In this document: piece after piece, positions 31,961-43,560 of the stretch
Position numbering within the stretch: the stretch's first letter is position 1
How the letters are laid out: every line of letters begins with the position of its first letter
DNA from: Reticulascus tulasneorum
Lineage: Eukaryota > Ascomycota > Sordariomycetes > Glomerellales > Reticulascaceae
Length of the DNA stretch: 64,000 nucleotides
Reading direction: 5' to 3'
NCBI GenBank assembly: GCA_001557505.1
Contig: LSAX01000001.1
Span: 620,001 to 684,000, forward strand
The notes under the pieces: model-generated
What the model was told of the DNA's origin: nothing
Databases searched by the model: none
What the model saw: only the letters and a program-made list of their open reading frames with translations
Program-made: the position numbers and the translations under genes

Positions 31961-33644
31961 ACGCTTTGTGTCTAATTAAGTAATGCATCGAATGCTTTTG
32001 GGGAGGCGATGTCGGCGAGGCATTGTCGATATTGCGGTTGAGCTTTGTCTAGAAGAGCTGCCAAATATTCTATGTAGCAGCCGATACGTAATACCAAACT
32101 AACCGAGGGAAATGATGGGTCAAAGGGTCGAAGAGATTTAGTTTCGTTAGCTGCAGTAAGTAAAATCTTCATCGCAACGTCGACCTGGTGACGATACATG
32201 TTGTTCATATCTGGCACATCTGAGCTTTTCCTGTGCCTGGAAAAACAGGTGTCATAAAGAAAATGCGGAACTTTGTGCCCTCCTGAGTATGATTTGGGAG
32301 AAGTAAATCATGTCTACATTCAATATCCCTAGTGAATAACACGAGCTGGCTTTTACAATTGATCACATCAACTTATGGGTTCACGTGAAGGGAGTCCTGC
32401 CGATTGCAACTACCATCATCACTCAATGTTTCCAATGTTTTCTTCCCCACTCTGTCCATAGGGTTTTGTATAGTAATATAACGACGAAACAACCGATAAC
32501 TCTTGGGAGCAGAGTTCTCGCTCATCCTGGGCATTCCGACCCCTCCGAAATCTTTCATTGATCCAACCACACCGGGATGGCCGATCAATCAGCCAGGACA
32601 GGGTCGAGTGTGGACACATCCGCGGGCGGGGCGTTCGGATGTACGATGTTGCATCCAAATTACAACATTGCTTGGCAGCAAAGTTTACTCACCGATTGAT
32701 AAGATTTACACTACTGTATGTACCTGGGGAGGATTAACGCCAAGACACCACATTTTCTTGGTCGTGAACGGTCCACTATCTCGTCATCTCCTTAAATTGG
32801 GAAGACAGCGGCGGGCGACATACAGGGCGGCGTCCAAGGGAGTCCACATCCCTGGCGGGGTTCACGCCTGATTCGGGAGGTAGCATATATATTGCTGCTA
32901 CCATAACCAAGTGGAATCGAAAAACAACAGCCCCCTGCTCTCACTCTGAATCGCGTTGCAATATGGCAAGTGGAGCGGAAAAAGAAATGCTGCTGGACTG
33001 CTGACAAAACAGGATGTCGCTTTCTTTTGACGGCTGCAGGCGACTAGTAACAGCAACTCGAATATACAGTACCGAAAGCGGTACCGGTTTACACGGTCTG
33101 CCTGAACGGGTAGCATTCTTCGATCCGGATGTGCAACAGAGGTAAGGTAGTAGGATTTGGCTGCTGTAATCCCACCTTGCATATGACGAATCCTGTGAAC
33201 CATCAGCGCATTCCTTCCTCGGACATGGTAGATCGTCCATACCTTTGCCATCCACTGCCAAGACTCCAAGGTTGTGAGTGGCGCGGTCGCCGGGAGTGCG
33301 ACCTTTTCCTGGATCACCCCGCAACCTGGATATTACCCCCGTGCCCCACACGTCTTCAGAGCCATCGTGCTGTACGTATGTAGTAGTTGCTGCGATGTCG
33401 TCCGAGTCAAACGTCCAGCGGATATTGCTGGAGCGGCACATCCACTGCTAGTCCCATCTTCGAGTCCCAGACAAAATTTGCTATCCGCGTTTAGATCCGG
33501 TAAAGTGTTACTCCTAGCGGCAACCGGGGCCATGGTATGGACGCCATATAAAGGATGTGTGCCTTTCTCTAAATTTGCCAGCCTTGCTTCTCTGAGTACG
33601 AGGCAGCTGTCACTCATTTCAATTGGTCTTCGACATTCATCGCC
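31961..33644. other. Long intergenic region
   Basis: About 1.7 kb upstream of the secreted oxidase. Minus-strand frames at 31972-32217 and 32941-33441 are open but show no domain; they may be gene debris. A TATAAA at 33547-33552 lies about 95 bp upstream of the next start. Confidence 0.4.
33547..33552 (+). promoter_or_regulatory. TATA box of the secreted FMN oxidase gene
   Basis: TATAAA lies 93 bp before the ATG at 33645, a normal distance for a fungal core promoter. Confidence 0.45.
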
Positions 33645-35023
33645 ATGCGTTCCGTTCTCATATTAGCAGCGCTCGTTTCCGGGGCTGTTGCTGCCCGTCC
33701 TTTCATCAACGAAGCCGACACCGGTATTGACGATGCTTTGAACGACCTGCCGGTTGGTGCTCTACCAGAGCTGTCGGACATGATTGGTCTGTCTGATTTT
33801 GACTGGGCCGCTCGGAATTTCCTGCCCATTGTCAACTATACCTATTACCGAAATGGCGTTGGTGGCGAGTGGTCGTACCGCAATAATCTCGAGGTCTTCT
33901 CGCGGTATCGCTTCAAGCCTCGTGTCATGGTAGACATCACCGGCATTGCTAGCACCTTGCCGTATGCTGATTCCTCGCTTAATAACCATAGTGACATGTA
34001 TCTGACATTTATCGCAGCACTACCATCCTGGGGTACAATTTCTCGGCCCCGTTCTTCATTAGCCCTTGTGCGAGGGCCGACTATGCCCACCCAGATGCCG
34101 AGGTGGGTTTGGTGAAGGGTGCTTCGGCTGGTAGCATTCTGTATATCGTACGTGCTACACCAACATACAGTACAAGTTGCATGATTCTAACCCCAGGGTA
34201 GCCTTCAGGGTACTCCAGACTTCCTATGGAAGCGATTCGCGACGCTGCAGCAGAGGGCCAGGTGATTTTCAACCAGTTGTACCTCACAAATAACGATACC
34301 GCGAATCAGATCCTATTCGACCGGGCTGAACAAGCAGGCGCCAAGGCGCTCGTGTGGACTATCGACTCGCCAGGCAGTCCAAGCCGGCAACGTGCTGCAC
34401 GTTTTGGCGTTGGCTCGGCGTCAGTACTCCCCGTGAATCGCTCGATGGGCCCATAGGCTAATTTGCGTGATTCGTAGAAACGTAAACTTTGTCCGCAATA
34501 CAGTAAGCGCCCCTGGTTTGCCTCTTTGATCTAGTTGCGATCTCATCCTAACCCAATATAGTGGGAAGACTACGCCAAATACAAATCTATGACAACTCTT
34601 CCCATCGTTTTGAAGGGAATTTTGACAGCAGCCGATGCACGTGCAGCCATCAACGCCGGAGCACCAGCGATCGTGCTGTCCAACCATGCAGGCCGAAACC
34701 TTGACGGCTCGCCGTCTCCTCTAGAGATTGCGCTCGAGATTTACCGCGAAGACCCTTCTGTTTTCCAAGAAACTGAGGTGTTGGCGGATGGCGGAATCCG
34801 TTATGGCACCGATGCACTGCGCCTCCTCGCACTCGGGGTACGAGCAGTAGGTCTCGGCCGCCCGTTTATGTATGCGAACGCGTTTGGCGCCGATGGCGTC
34901 AAGAGGGCAATAGACATCATGAAGCAGGAGCTAGCTAGTGATGCGGCGAACCTGGGCGTTGGAGATTTGAAGAAGATTGACGCGAGCTACGTCGACTGGA
35001 CGCCAAACCATTGGTATAGCTGA
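33645..35023 (+). CDS. Secreted FMN-dependent alpha-hydroxy-acid oxidase
   Basis: Five exons, 33645-33961, 34018-34147, 34202-34419, 34478-34502 and 34562-35023, give 383 residues; the fourth has only 25 bases. The start opens a signal peptide (MRSVLILAALVSGAVA). The body is a TIM-barrel of the lactate oxidase / glycolate oxidase / cytochrome b2 family: LGYNFSAPFFISPCA, QLYLTNND, LPIVLKGI (flavin Lys), SNHAGRNLDG (catalytic His and Arg) and VLADGGIRYGTDALRLLALG with GRPFMY binding FMN phosphate. Such enzymes oxidise L-2-hydroxy acids, giving H2O2 when oxygen is the acceptor. No cytochrome b5 domain is present. The signal peptide implies extracellular action, unusual for a family that is mostly cytosolic, peroxisomal or mitochondrial. 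Confidence 0.92.
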
Positions 35024-35539
35024 TCTAAACATTAGCTCTAAATACCGAAGTTGCCTTTGAACTACCTTGTGCGAACCGTTTGGTTAATTATCAGATTTCC
35101 AACCTGTGGGACTGGGAATTGTTCAAGTCTAACCGTAGAGCTATGGTATTCACAATAGCAGGTGCATCGTCTAGCACTCCCAATGGCCTTCAATGAACGA
35201 CTAGATCTACCTGACTTCTGAAATGCCATGAAGTAGGTGTACTGAACGGGGAGAGCGATACGAACCGACACTAGCAACGAGTTTAGATGCTAAGACATAT
35301 GGTTAGATGTGATATTCGATGGTTACACGTATGAAGTGGTGATATCGACTTTCCATTTGGTCTATGACGATAACGACCATAGTGTTAAGTAGGTACCTCA
35401 AGGGATCATGACAGCAATCGATCGCTGCCCACAGCCACAACACTGCGGTTACTAAGTTCCCGCACCCACAATCCTGAACCAGGCTCGCCCTAGCTTATCC
35501 TGATTTTCTGCAAAGATGGTGAGAGGAAGGGCATCGACT
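35024..35539. other. Convergent intergenic spacer
   Basis: About 515 bp between the oxidase and the glutathione transferase stops. Nothing is seen. Confidence 0.5.
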
Positions 35540-36238
35540 TCAAGTCTTGCGAAGATCCTCCACCAGTTTACGACCTTCATATTCGATGCAATACCTCTCA
35601 TGGAACTCCTCTCTCCAGGGCTCGTTCAACGCTTGTTCAAGCCAGTCAGCCACCACGGGATGATCAAGAACCCGTTTCGCATACGCCATGACGGGTTCGC
35701 TCAACGTAACCCCATATGTCTGCAGTCGCATCACAACGGGCGAATAGTACGCATCCACCGCCGTGAACTCAGCACCCGCAAGCCATGGGCCACCAAAACG
35801 AGTCAACCCCTCTGACCAAAGACTATCTATACGGTCCAGTGCTGCACGCAGTGCAGGGCTAGGACCAGCCGGGCCAAGATCAATGCGAATCCCGCAGTTC
35901 ATTGACATCTCATCTCTAATGGCTTGGAATCCGGAATGCATTTCCGCCGCCGCGCAACGAGCAAAGGATCTTGCCGTTGCATCTGCTGGCCAAACCCCAG
36001 GAACCGAGTCGGCTAGATGCTCATTGATGGCGAGGGTATCCCAAACAACGGTGTTGCCGTCGTGAAGGCACGGAACCTGTCCGCTTGGCGAAAACTTGAA
36101 AAACTGCTTTTGTCGCTCGGACTGCTCCAGCACGACCATCTTCTCTTCGAATGGGATATTGAGGACCTTCATTAGAACCCATGATCGCATGGACCAAGAG
36201 GAGTAGTTTTTGTTGGTGATATAAAGCTGGTACGGCAT
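35540..36238 (-). CDS. Glutathione S-transferase
   Basis: A single-exon frame of 232 residues. The N-terminal thioredoxin-like domain (about 1-80) begins YQLYITNKNYSSWSMRSWVLM, with the SxW..R catalytic Ser region of the GST group that carries NYSSWS; SGQVPCLHDG has the cis-Pro loop and WDTLAINEHLAD the glutathione-binding end. The helical C-terminal domain ends near 225. The closest general type is the bacterial-like GST group of fungi rather than the Gtt or EF1B types. It conjugates or reduces electrophiles with glutathione in the cytosol. Its reading frame is intact and the ATG is the natural family start. Confidence 0.92.
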   Translation of the reverse strand: MPYQLYITNKNYSSWSMRSWVLMKVLNIPFEEKMVVLEQSERQKQFFKFSPSGQVPCLHDGNTVVWDTLAINEHLADSVPGVWPADATARSFARCAAAEMHSGFQAIRDEMSMNCGIRIDLGPAGPSPALRAALDRIDSLWSEGLTRFGGPWLAGAEFTAVDAYYSPVVMRLQTYGVTLSEPVMAYAKRVLDHPVVADWLEQALNEPWREEFHERYCIEYEGRKLVEDLRKT

Positions 36239-36838
36239 TTTATATGGCAGCTGCGTTGATTTGAGTGTCTCTCGTGTGGGCTGTGTAAAGAAGACTACTG
36301 TGCTATATAAGTCGTTTGTCCCTTTTATGAGATAGTCGCCAAGTAAGTCGGTAAGATGGTCACTCCGATAGCGTAATTTCTTGTTTGAGTTACCACCACG
36401 GAAGTTCTTATCTGGCTAATCGCTGTGAAGGAAGAATGCCCATGATTGGTGAATCGAGAATATTATGCATATTCAGCTGCAGCCTTAGATCGGCGTCTTC
36501 TATGCTGTCAAATGTCACCGACGCCCAACCATCTTGGCGATATTTGCGAAGTCGGCCTAGATTGGTTCTGAGGCTGCTGCTTGATCCATACCACGAGTCG
36601 TAAACTCGACACTATCGGATACTAGGGCTGCGCACGTGTGCAGAGGACGTGTCACATTGCATCCCCAAGCCGCTTTGCACAATATTATGAAGGTACATAT
36701 TGAGACGACTTTGGATTGGTACAATGGCTTTATGATGCGGAACACGTTTTGGCCGTCTCTGATCTACAACTTGCGCCATATGGACAGGAGTTTACTATAC
36801 CAAATGATGGAATTACGCAGCGGGAGACGAACCATATC
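36239..36838. other. Promoter of the GST gene and spacer
   Basis: About 600 bp. TATATAA at 36304-36310 lies about 66 bp upstream of the GST ATG and may be its TATA element. The rest shows no coding potential. Confidence 0.45.
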
Positions 36839-37404
36839 TTAAGTACTAAGAGATTGTTTGCTGTCTCTACCCGTCCAGAAGTCCCTAGCTAAATACTCCT
36901 TATTGATACGGTATTCTGTTAACAGACCTTCGCAGTCTGTATACACGGTATTAGAGGTTTCGGGTCCGGCCCACGACACCATGTCTCTGTATTCAGGATG
37001 ACTGATGACGTATTTGCGCATGTTGCTCTGCGAGTTGTTTCAAGAAAATTCGGGCACTTGGGGCCTAAGGAATGCATGAGATATAGTCCGAAACCTTGCG
37101 ACACGGTGGTTAGTCTGATGTTTAAGGCAATGCAGAGGTGGGAACCTACATAAAGCTCACCCGCTACGCCAATCTTGCAGTCTCTTTCAAACGAGGTTGT
37201 GCCATGCACCCGGCTGACAGCTGCTCGGTGCGGGTTGGGTAGATCACCTCGCAGATGGCTCATCGCAAAAGAACCTTGGCACGGTATCGCAGTTGTTCTT
37301 GTTGCGGCAATCAACTCGCTCAAAAGCGCCCCGTATTCAATAGAATCAGTGATCTCTACCTGTGGAAACGCAACCGTTTCCAGGCGACAGCATTGCGCAA
37401 GCAA
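36839..37404 (-). pseudogene. Broken NO VEIN C-terminal (DUF3883)-type gene
   Basis: Translated pieces match this fungal family in order: IAATRTTAIPCQGSFAMSHL, then FERDCKIGVAGELYV, and after a probable intron (GTAGGT at about 37147) MRKYVISHPEYRDM, W.GPETSNTVYTDCEG and INKEYL. The last exon is disabled: in the frame that leads into MRKYV there is a TGA about eight codons upstream, where I recall relatives having Trp. The protein then stops at TAA (36839) before the IEVKTTTG block expected next. It thus has a nonsense codon and a missing end. Family assignment rests on my memory of its motifs. Confidence 0.65.
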
Positions 37405-37875
37405 AGCTTCCCACCTAAATCATGAGAGCCCAACATTTAGCGTAGTATCAGCCCGGCATCGTACGTAACTTCACACTTAGGCATTAGAAAGGTTGAATAT
37501 GCGACAAAGGAGCATACAGGACCTTGAAGTGGCACAGAATTATTTTCGTGGGAGAGGTTGCGGTTTCAATTTCTTAAGCTACATAAGACGGCATGAGCTG
37601 AGAAGCACCAGGGTACTCGGAAAGTCGTGGTTCATGGATGATGAGAAACTGGTGCGTGGATCCACGTTCTAAGAACATCGGAAGCCAGATCTAATAACCT
37701 GTAAAGACTGGTTCTTTGATATTGTTGTACTCGAGTATATTGAACAAAGAATTATAAACAATTGAATCACGAAGAGTTACAGGAAGATCAGAGTTCAGTC
37801 TGAGATGCCGCTCCTCTGACTAGCCCACACATAGACACCGGCCTCAAAAAGACCTGTGCCTAGCCATCACTCTAT
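37405..37875. other. Intergenic spacer
   Basis: About 470 bp between the pseudogene and the DUF1996 stop. It may contain more of the decayed gene, but nothing can be supported. Confidence 0.4.
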
Positions 37876-39033
37876 TCATTGGTAAGAGGTTGCTGTCAAA
37901 CCGGGAAGGTTCGCAAGCCCTAAAATATTGTTAGCATTTATTAAGGAGAGGGTTTGAAGAGGAAATGCTACTCACATTGGGTGTCTCCAATATCCTCACG
38001 AGCGATTTGGCTGTTCATGCAGGCTATCGCTTTGGTATCTGCCTGCCTCTGGAGCGGCTTGCAGGCGTCACCAGAACATTTACCATCCATAGCCTTCTGC
38101 AGCGCGTCACCCTTCCAGCCGAACAAGTAGTCGCCGTGGATACCGAAACCAGTGTTATCGCCCATACTCCAGTAGAATGGCTGGGAACCATCTTCGGGCC
38201 AGTCGGCCTTGTTGTTGAACTGCCGGGTATCAAACATGATCTCGTACATGACTTGAGGAATCTTGACGGGATGGGAGGCTGGGCAAGCACCGCCGGACTC
38301 AAAGGTGCCACTCGATGTGTACGCAACATGGGCCTTGTGGTCAGGGCTGTCGACATTCTTGCCGTCCCAGCAGGACGGGAATGTTACGGTGACTCGCCAT
38401 CCACCACCGCAAGGTTGCTTAGGGAAGTTCTTGGTGTCAGCACCTGTGCATGGGGCGCCTCCGAAGGGACTCTGCTGCATGTTCTCCTCGCATCGGTAGC
38501 ACATCTGTCGCGGTACGCCACTGGCCTGACGGTTGTTGCTGTCACCGACGAGCATACGGAAACCCTGTTGCTCAAGTTAGGCGTCATATTTATGGAATAG
38601 CCGCACCACATCAATTGGAACTTACTGGCTTGAAGGCTGTGACCTTGGCCGCGGACTGATAGCCCCGGATATAGTAAACAGTCATACCCCCCTTGACACC
38701 GAGGCCTAGATTGGCGACCTGAGGGACGCGTTTGAAGCTGCCGTTCCTCGCACGGAAGTACAAGTTCGCAGTCCAGTAGTTGGAGAAGTCCTCAGAGTAT
38801 GTGCAACTCGTGCATTTCGACGCCGTCGGAGGGTCCAGTTGTCCGGGCGTCATGGAGATATTGAAGGAGTTACCACCAATAACCTGATGCATATGCGGAG
38901 ACGGCAGTTGACCAGGGTTGACCAAGGGGTCGATTCGGTCGATGGTGAGCTGGGAGCACCCAAACCGCATTAACTCCTGCGCAAAGGCAAGCTGCGCAAC
39001 CGCCAAGGCGGACACAAAGGACTTCAGCTGCAT
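37876..39033 (-). CDS. Secreted DUF1996 protein
   Basis: Three exons, 38626-39033, 37976-38564 and 37876-37919, give 346 residues. The start MQLKSFVSALAVAQLAFA is a signal peptide. The DUF1996 domain covers almost the whole mature protein: RFGCSQLTIDRIDPLVNPG, HMHQVIGGNSFN, GFRMLVGD, a QMCYRCEE Cys block, FPSCWDGKNVDSPDHKAHVAY and HGDYLFGWKGDALQKAM. The 15-codon last exon gives the WLANLPGL end found in relatives. Some DUF1996 proteins carry a WSC module; this one does not. The domain is common in secreted fungal proteins and its biochemical role is not settled. It is divergent from the arylsulfotransferase gene, far apart. Confidence 0.93.
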
Positions 39034-40952
39034 CTTGGACGTCTGGTGGCGTCGATGGACTGCGTGGATTTACGCGTTTTCGAAACAACTCAGGCTGGGG
39101 CACTGTAAAGAAGGAGATGCACGGGAATGGAACAGAAGCAAGAAACTAGTCAGGGGAGAAATGGGGTTCCTTATATTCTCTGCTGGTCTTAGTACGGACT
39201 CGTCACGCTCGTCTGGATAAAGCCAAGAGCTGCTATCATGAGACTCATGGTAATTGGCGAGAGTTAACTGCCGCTGATTGAAGCCTCGGGGATTAATCTA
39301 ATCCCTAGTATGGGGCAAATCTGGGGGAAACGCAAACGAGGGATGGCCGAGTTTGATTGGTTGGGGCGGGAAACATTCATACCATTCAGCCACTACCGAG
39401 AAATACGTCTACTCGGAAAAAGCGGCAGGAGACAAATGTACTAGATGGCATTTGCATTTGAAGAGATTTCCTTAAAGGAAAGAAAGGCAATTTCAGAGCA
39501 GTTGAACACGGCTTCTCTATGCCTCTCTCCCATTCGTGGCTGCCCGGCATTGTTGACTGACAGCGTGCCTGGATTAGTGCACATGAGATAACTTTATGAC
39601 TGTCTTGCCGGTGGCTCTACGCGCAAAGATCAAAACAAGTGGATTTAAGCATGTTATTGCTGATCATCATTGCGATGGTCTGTCATGGTGTGTAAAAAGT
39701 TGGGTGGCAACTTTGAGAAACGGGCTGGAAGCTTTACCGCTTCACGGCTTCACGGTTCAATTCTCTCCCTTCCACCACCCAATACTACACACACTACATA
39801 CTTTTAACCGATATCATAGTGTCTTTTTGCTTCTTTGTATGCACTCAATAAAATTTCGGTCATCGTCACCATTAGTCGTTTGGTCTTATCATTCCTTGCT
39901 GAGCTGCCGCTTTGGGAGATAGGTAAAGGGCTGCATGCAAAATGCAATTATTTAGGAGGATCATTGAAAAGAAGTATATGATGAAGTCAGACATCTCTTT
40001 ATTATGAGCTCTATCACTTCACAACTGTGCACCAGTTAATTTTATCCCTCCTCATCTTCGTCTCGACAGCGGGCCGCTTGAGCCAAGCAAGCCAAGTAGG
40101 GGGACCAGCTTGGCTGAGCTTGTTCCAATGTCTCTGTCCTGTTAACTTAGCTTTCATCTGGAAAGCCTACCCGGCTTGGCCTGCATGATCATTTCAAGTT
40201 CCGCGGTCCGTCCTGCAATAATGATATCCCGCTCCGCGTGAAGTTCTTGGCAATCTATCGATTCTTAGACAACACATTCACATTCTGGGCTAGTTACAGC
40301 CTAACCAGACTTCCATCCTTAGCGCACCTACATGAAAGCAACTCATAATACAACTCCTTACAGGACATTGGTTATTTCGGATGGAACTGTTGGTGCTAGA
40401 ATGCAAGCTTGCCGGACTTATCGAGGCAAGGACCTTGTATTACGAGCTATCGGCGTCCCACCTCTTCAAAACTCCATCCTTCAATAGAAGAATGGGCCTA
40501 CAACTTTTCAAAACCGGCTGACATATCTTTTCCGATGGTTACTTGAATTTGAGTATTGCATCTTTAAGTGCAAGCACATTGGCCGGTGTCACGCGAGAAA
40601 GTCGGGGGATTAGATCCAGCCTGTAGAGCCGGGGAGCGTATGAAAATCACCGGGCATAGCTACGGCTGGGTCAAAAGGACGTACGATGTCCAGACACCTT
40701 AACAAATCTTTCACAGAATTTTCGGGTGGTATGGTTACTAGGCCGTTGGTCTTCACCCTCTAGCCAAATATGGAGTTTCTGGTCCGAATTTCGAGAGCGA
40801 CCAGCAGCATTGACGTGCTCATGCGCTAGTCGCACGCAACTTCCACTAAGATGAATCGGCTCTGCCAAACTGACATAAAGTTACCGACGGCCGGCTCCTC
40901 GCGCAGCATTTCAATCTTTTTTATCCCAAAGCTCCAAGTTCAGTTATACACG
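39034..40952. other. Long divergent intergenic region
   Basis: About 1.9 kb between two secreted-protein genes read outwards. No gene, repeat or RNA was recognised. A 108-codon plus-strand frame (39596-39922) is rejected. Confidence 0.45.
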
Positions 40953-42700
40953 ATGAAGACCTCATCTTGGCGACTCGCAGCCTTCGTCGCGACTGCGGTA
41001 CTGGATATCCCTGTTAGCGCCGATTGGCAGTACCGATCTCGCGAAGATCTGTCACCACCAAATTTGAACATCACCGTGCCAGCTCATGGTGCAGTTTCCC
41101 AGGGGTATATCTTCATCGCTCCATACGCTGCATGGACTCCAGGGGCCCGGGGACCGGAGAACCCTGGAGCCTACATCTTCCGTGATAACGGGGAGCTGGT
41201 CTGGTCAGGCCTTGGCTATTTTGGTGGCTGGGTCGCCAATTTTCGTGTTGATGAGTGGAAGGGTCAGGCCGTGTTGCGCGCATTTCAGGGAAGCCTGGAT
41301 TGGGCCCAGGGCCGCATGTTTGGCATCCATAGCATCCTGAACAACCACTACGAGGTCATAAAGACAGTTAGACCAGGAGCACACAAGATTGTCTCCGCGC
41401 ATGAGTTCAGAATCGTGGACGGGAAGACGGTCTTAGTTGAGACGCCTCTGGCAAAGCCAGTCGACCTGTCACCTTGGGGAGGTGAAGAAGGCCAGAATTG
41501 GATTGTCTCGAGCGGTTTCCAAGGTTAGTGGCTTGAATAATCTCGCATTTGCTTCTCCGCCAGGTGGCAATGTTAATGATATGTTGTAGAGATCGATATC
41601 GAGACCAATGAGCTACTATTCGAGTGGTACAGCTTCGATCATGTAGACCCGGAGTGTAAGCACCTTGGAAAAGAATGTGTCCTGACATGCAGGCCGGACT
41701 GTGAGACACTGATAACACCTGTGTAGTTAGCGCATTCACTCTGGAGGACGACCTTGTGGGATCTGGTTACAATACCACCGACGCGTGGAATTATTTCCAC
41801 ATCAACAGCGTTGACAAAAATGATCAGGGCGATTATCTCATCTCTGCCCGCAATTATGCCGCCATCTTCAAGATCAATGGCACCTCGGGTGAAGTTCTTT
41901 GGCAACTGGGCGGCCTTCACGGTGGCTCATCGTTCAAGTTGGATAATGACGCTCATTTCGCCTTCCAGCATGATGCTCGGTTCCTTTCTCGCTCCGACGA
42001 CGGTAGATACGAGACCCTGTCCCTGTTCGATAACGCCGCACACACACACGGAGGTGATATCAACCATTTCTCTCGCGGGCGCTTGCTTCGGATCGACCAC
42101 AAGACGAAGAGGGTCAAGGCACTACAGACATTCCCTGCTCCTGATAGCCTTCAGGTCAGGAGCCAAGGAAATGTCCAGGCTCTTCCCAACGGTAATGCTT
42201 TTATAAACTGGGGCCAGCAAGGCGCAGTCACCGAGTTCAGCGCTGATGGCGAGGTTTTATTCCATGCCTATCTTGACTCACAACCAGTTGGCCGGCAGGT
42301 GCAAAGCTATCGTGGCTTCCGCTTCGACTGGACCGGCTACTCTTCCGAGTCGCCTGCTATTGTGGCCTTGGCGGATAGTGATGGCGAAGTGGACATCTAT
42401 GTGTCGTGGAATGGTGATACCGAAACTCGATACTGGCGCTTCTATGCCGAGGGACATGCCGGTTTGCGAAAATACTTGGGCGAGGTAAAGAGAACCGGAT
42501 TTGAGACGTATTTCAAGCTCTCCGGGCTCAGCGATGAAGCTCAAGGTAGAGCTCGCATTAGTGCCGAGTCAATTGGCCCTAGTAACGGGGTTCTGGGAGA
42601 GAGTGGTTATGTTTCTGTTCGACATGAGAATATTCAAAAGCCCTCGGCGACAAACTGGGTGCCAGAGAAGCAGAGTAGCGAAGCGGTGGAGGATCTGTAG
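40953..42700 (+). CDS. Secreted arylsulfotransferase-family protein
   Basis: Three exons, 40953-41523, 41590-41655 and 41727-42700, give 536 residues. The ATG at 40953 opens a signal peptide (MKTSSWRLAAFVATAVLDIPVSA). The rest follows the fungal Arylsulfotran_2 (ASST-like) six-bladed propeller: FIAPYAAWTPGARGPENPGAYIF is an early blade, AHEFRIVDGKTVLVE and WNYFHINSVDKNDQGDYLISARN carry the His positions, and HDARFLSR..DNAAHTHGG and GNVQALPNGNAFINWG follow. Bacterial ASST moves sulfate between phenols; the fungal relatives are not characterised well. A late C-terminal segment (EVKRTGFETYF) matches the family too. Extracellular location is inferred from the signal peptide. Confidence 0.92.
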
Positions 42701-43560
42701 CCATTTTCGACTGCGTAACAGGATGTTGGTCGAAGACAAGCCCCTAACAGACTCGTTCTGGATAAGCATGATGATTCCTAGGGCTGGCAAGGCCCAAAGG
42801 CTCAACACTGGAATCCAACATCGCTGGATGGGCAGCTAGAACGGAGCATCAGAGCTCTAGGGAGCCAAGCAGAAATCAAACACGTCTTCGTAATTGTATC
42901 AGTTCAAAGGCATCTCAAGTCTGTTGCCTGCCACATGTGTGGTGTGGCATGGAAAGAAATGTGCCTCAGGCACCAACGTACGTGCGGCCTTGTCAGCCTA
43001 CCCAGTAGATCTGGGCCTTTGATGGTCAGCTAGAAGGAGGAGCTACAGCAGGGAATCAACTACAGTGCCAAGGCCTTACATCATCCATCAGCATCATCTC
43101 TACGTGCCCACCGGACTCAAAGCTCCTGCATCTACGGTGGAGTGGCACGAGTGGTCAAGCCACATCCCAGGGTGGTTGAGATTACCCGCTCCTCTGCCTC
43201 ATTTGAAATAACAGTTTCTGGTTCGACTGGCCTCTGTCAAACATACATCCCGGTCGATCATCCAATCGTAGCTCTTCTTTGTTGTCGCGTGGCTGGAAGC
43301 TTAAAGCTTACAAGCTTGGTAGTTGTGGCTGTGACGTCACCACCAGACGTCACGACCGCGATCGATGATCCAGGCGCCACCGCAGAGTGTGTGCTTTGAT
43401 CGTGATTCTTAAAAGCGCATTAACCCATCCTAATCCCCATCTCCTCGAGTGCATCTCTCTTCATCATACCCACGCAAAGAAAACTGCAAATAATCATATC
43501 AAAACCGTCAACAAAATACCACCAAATCACCCGCAAATCACTCTCAATTTTCCCACCAAA
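42701..43560. other. Intergenic region with CRE pair
   Basis: About 860 bp between the arylsulfotransferase stop and the 99-residue protein. It contains the CRE elements at 43332-43352 and is otherwise without visible features. Confidence 0.5.
43332..43352. promoter_or_regulatory. CRE palindrome plus near-CRE
   Basis: A perfect TGACGTCA (43332-43339) is followed 5 bp later by AGACGTCA (43345-43352), one base off. They lie about 210-230 bp upstream of the ATG at 43561. Paired sites would favour bZIP binding; the role is inferred. Confidence 0.55.

Noticed and set aside
31972..32217. An 81-codon minus-strand frame
   Set aside because: The end looks protein-like, but no family could be named and no upstream exon could be supported.
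32941..33441. A 166-codon minus-strand frame upstream of the FMN oxidase
   Set aside because: Its length is notable, but no family motif was recognised and it lies over the oxidase promoter. It may be debris of a lost gene, without support.
39596..39922. A 108-codon frame in the long spacer before the arylsulfotransferase
   Set aside because: The translation has no domain and is broken by the composition expected of non-coding DNA.
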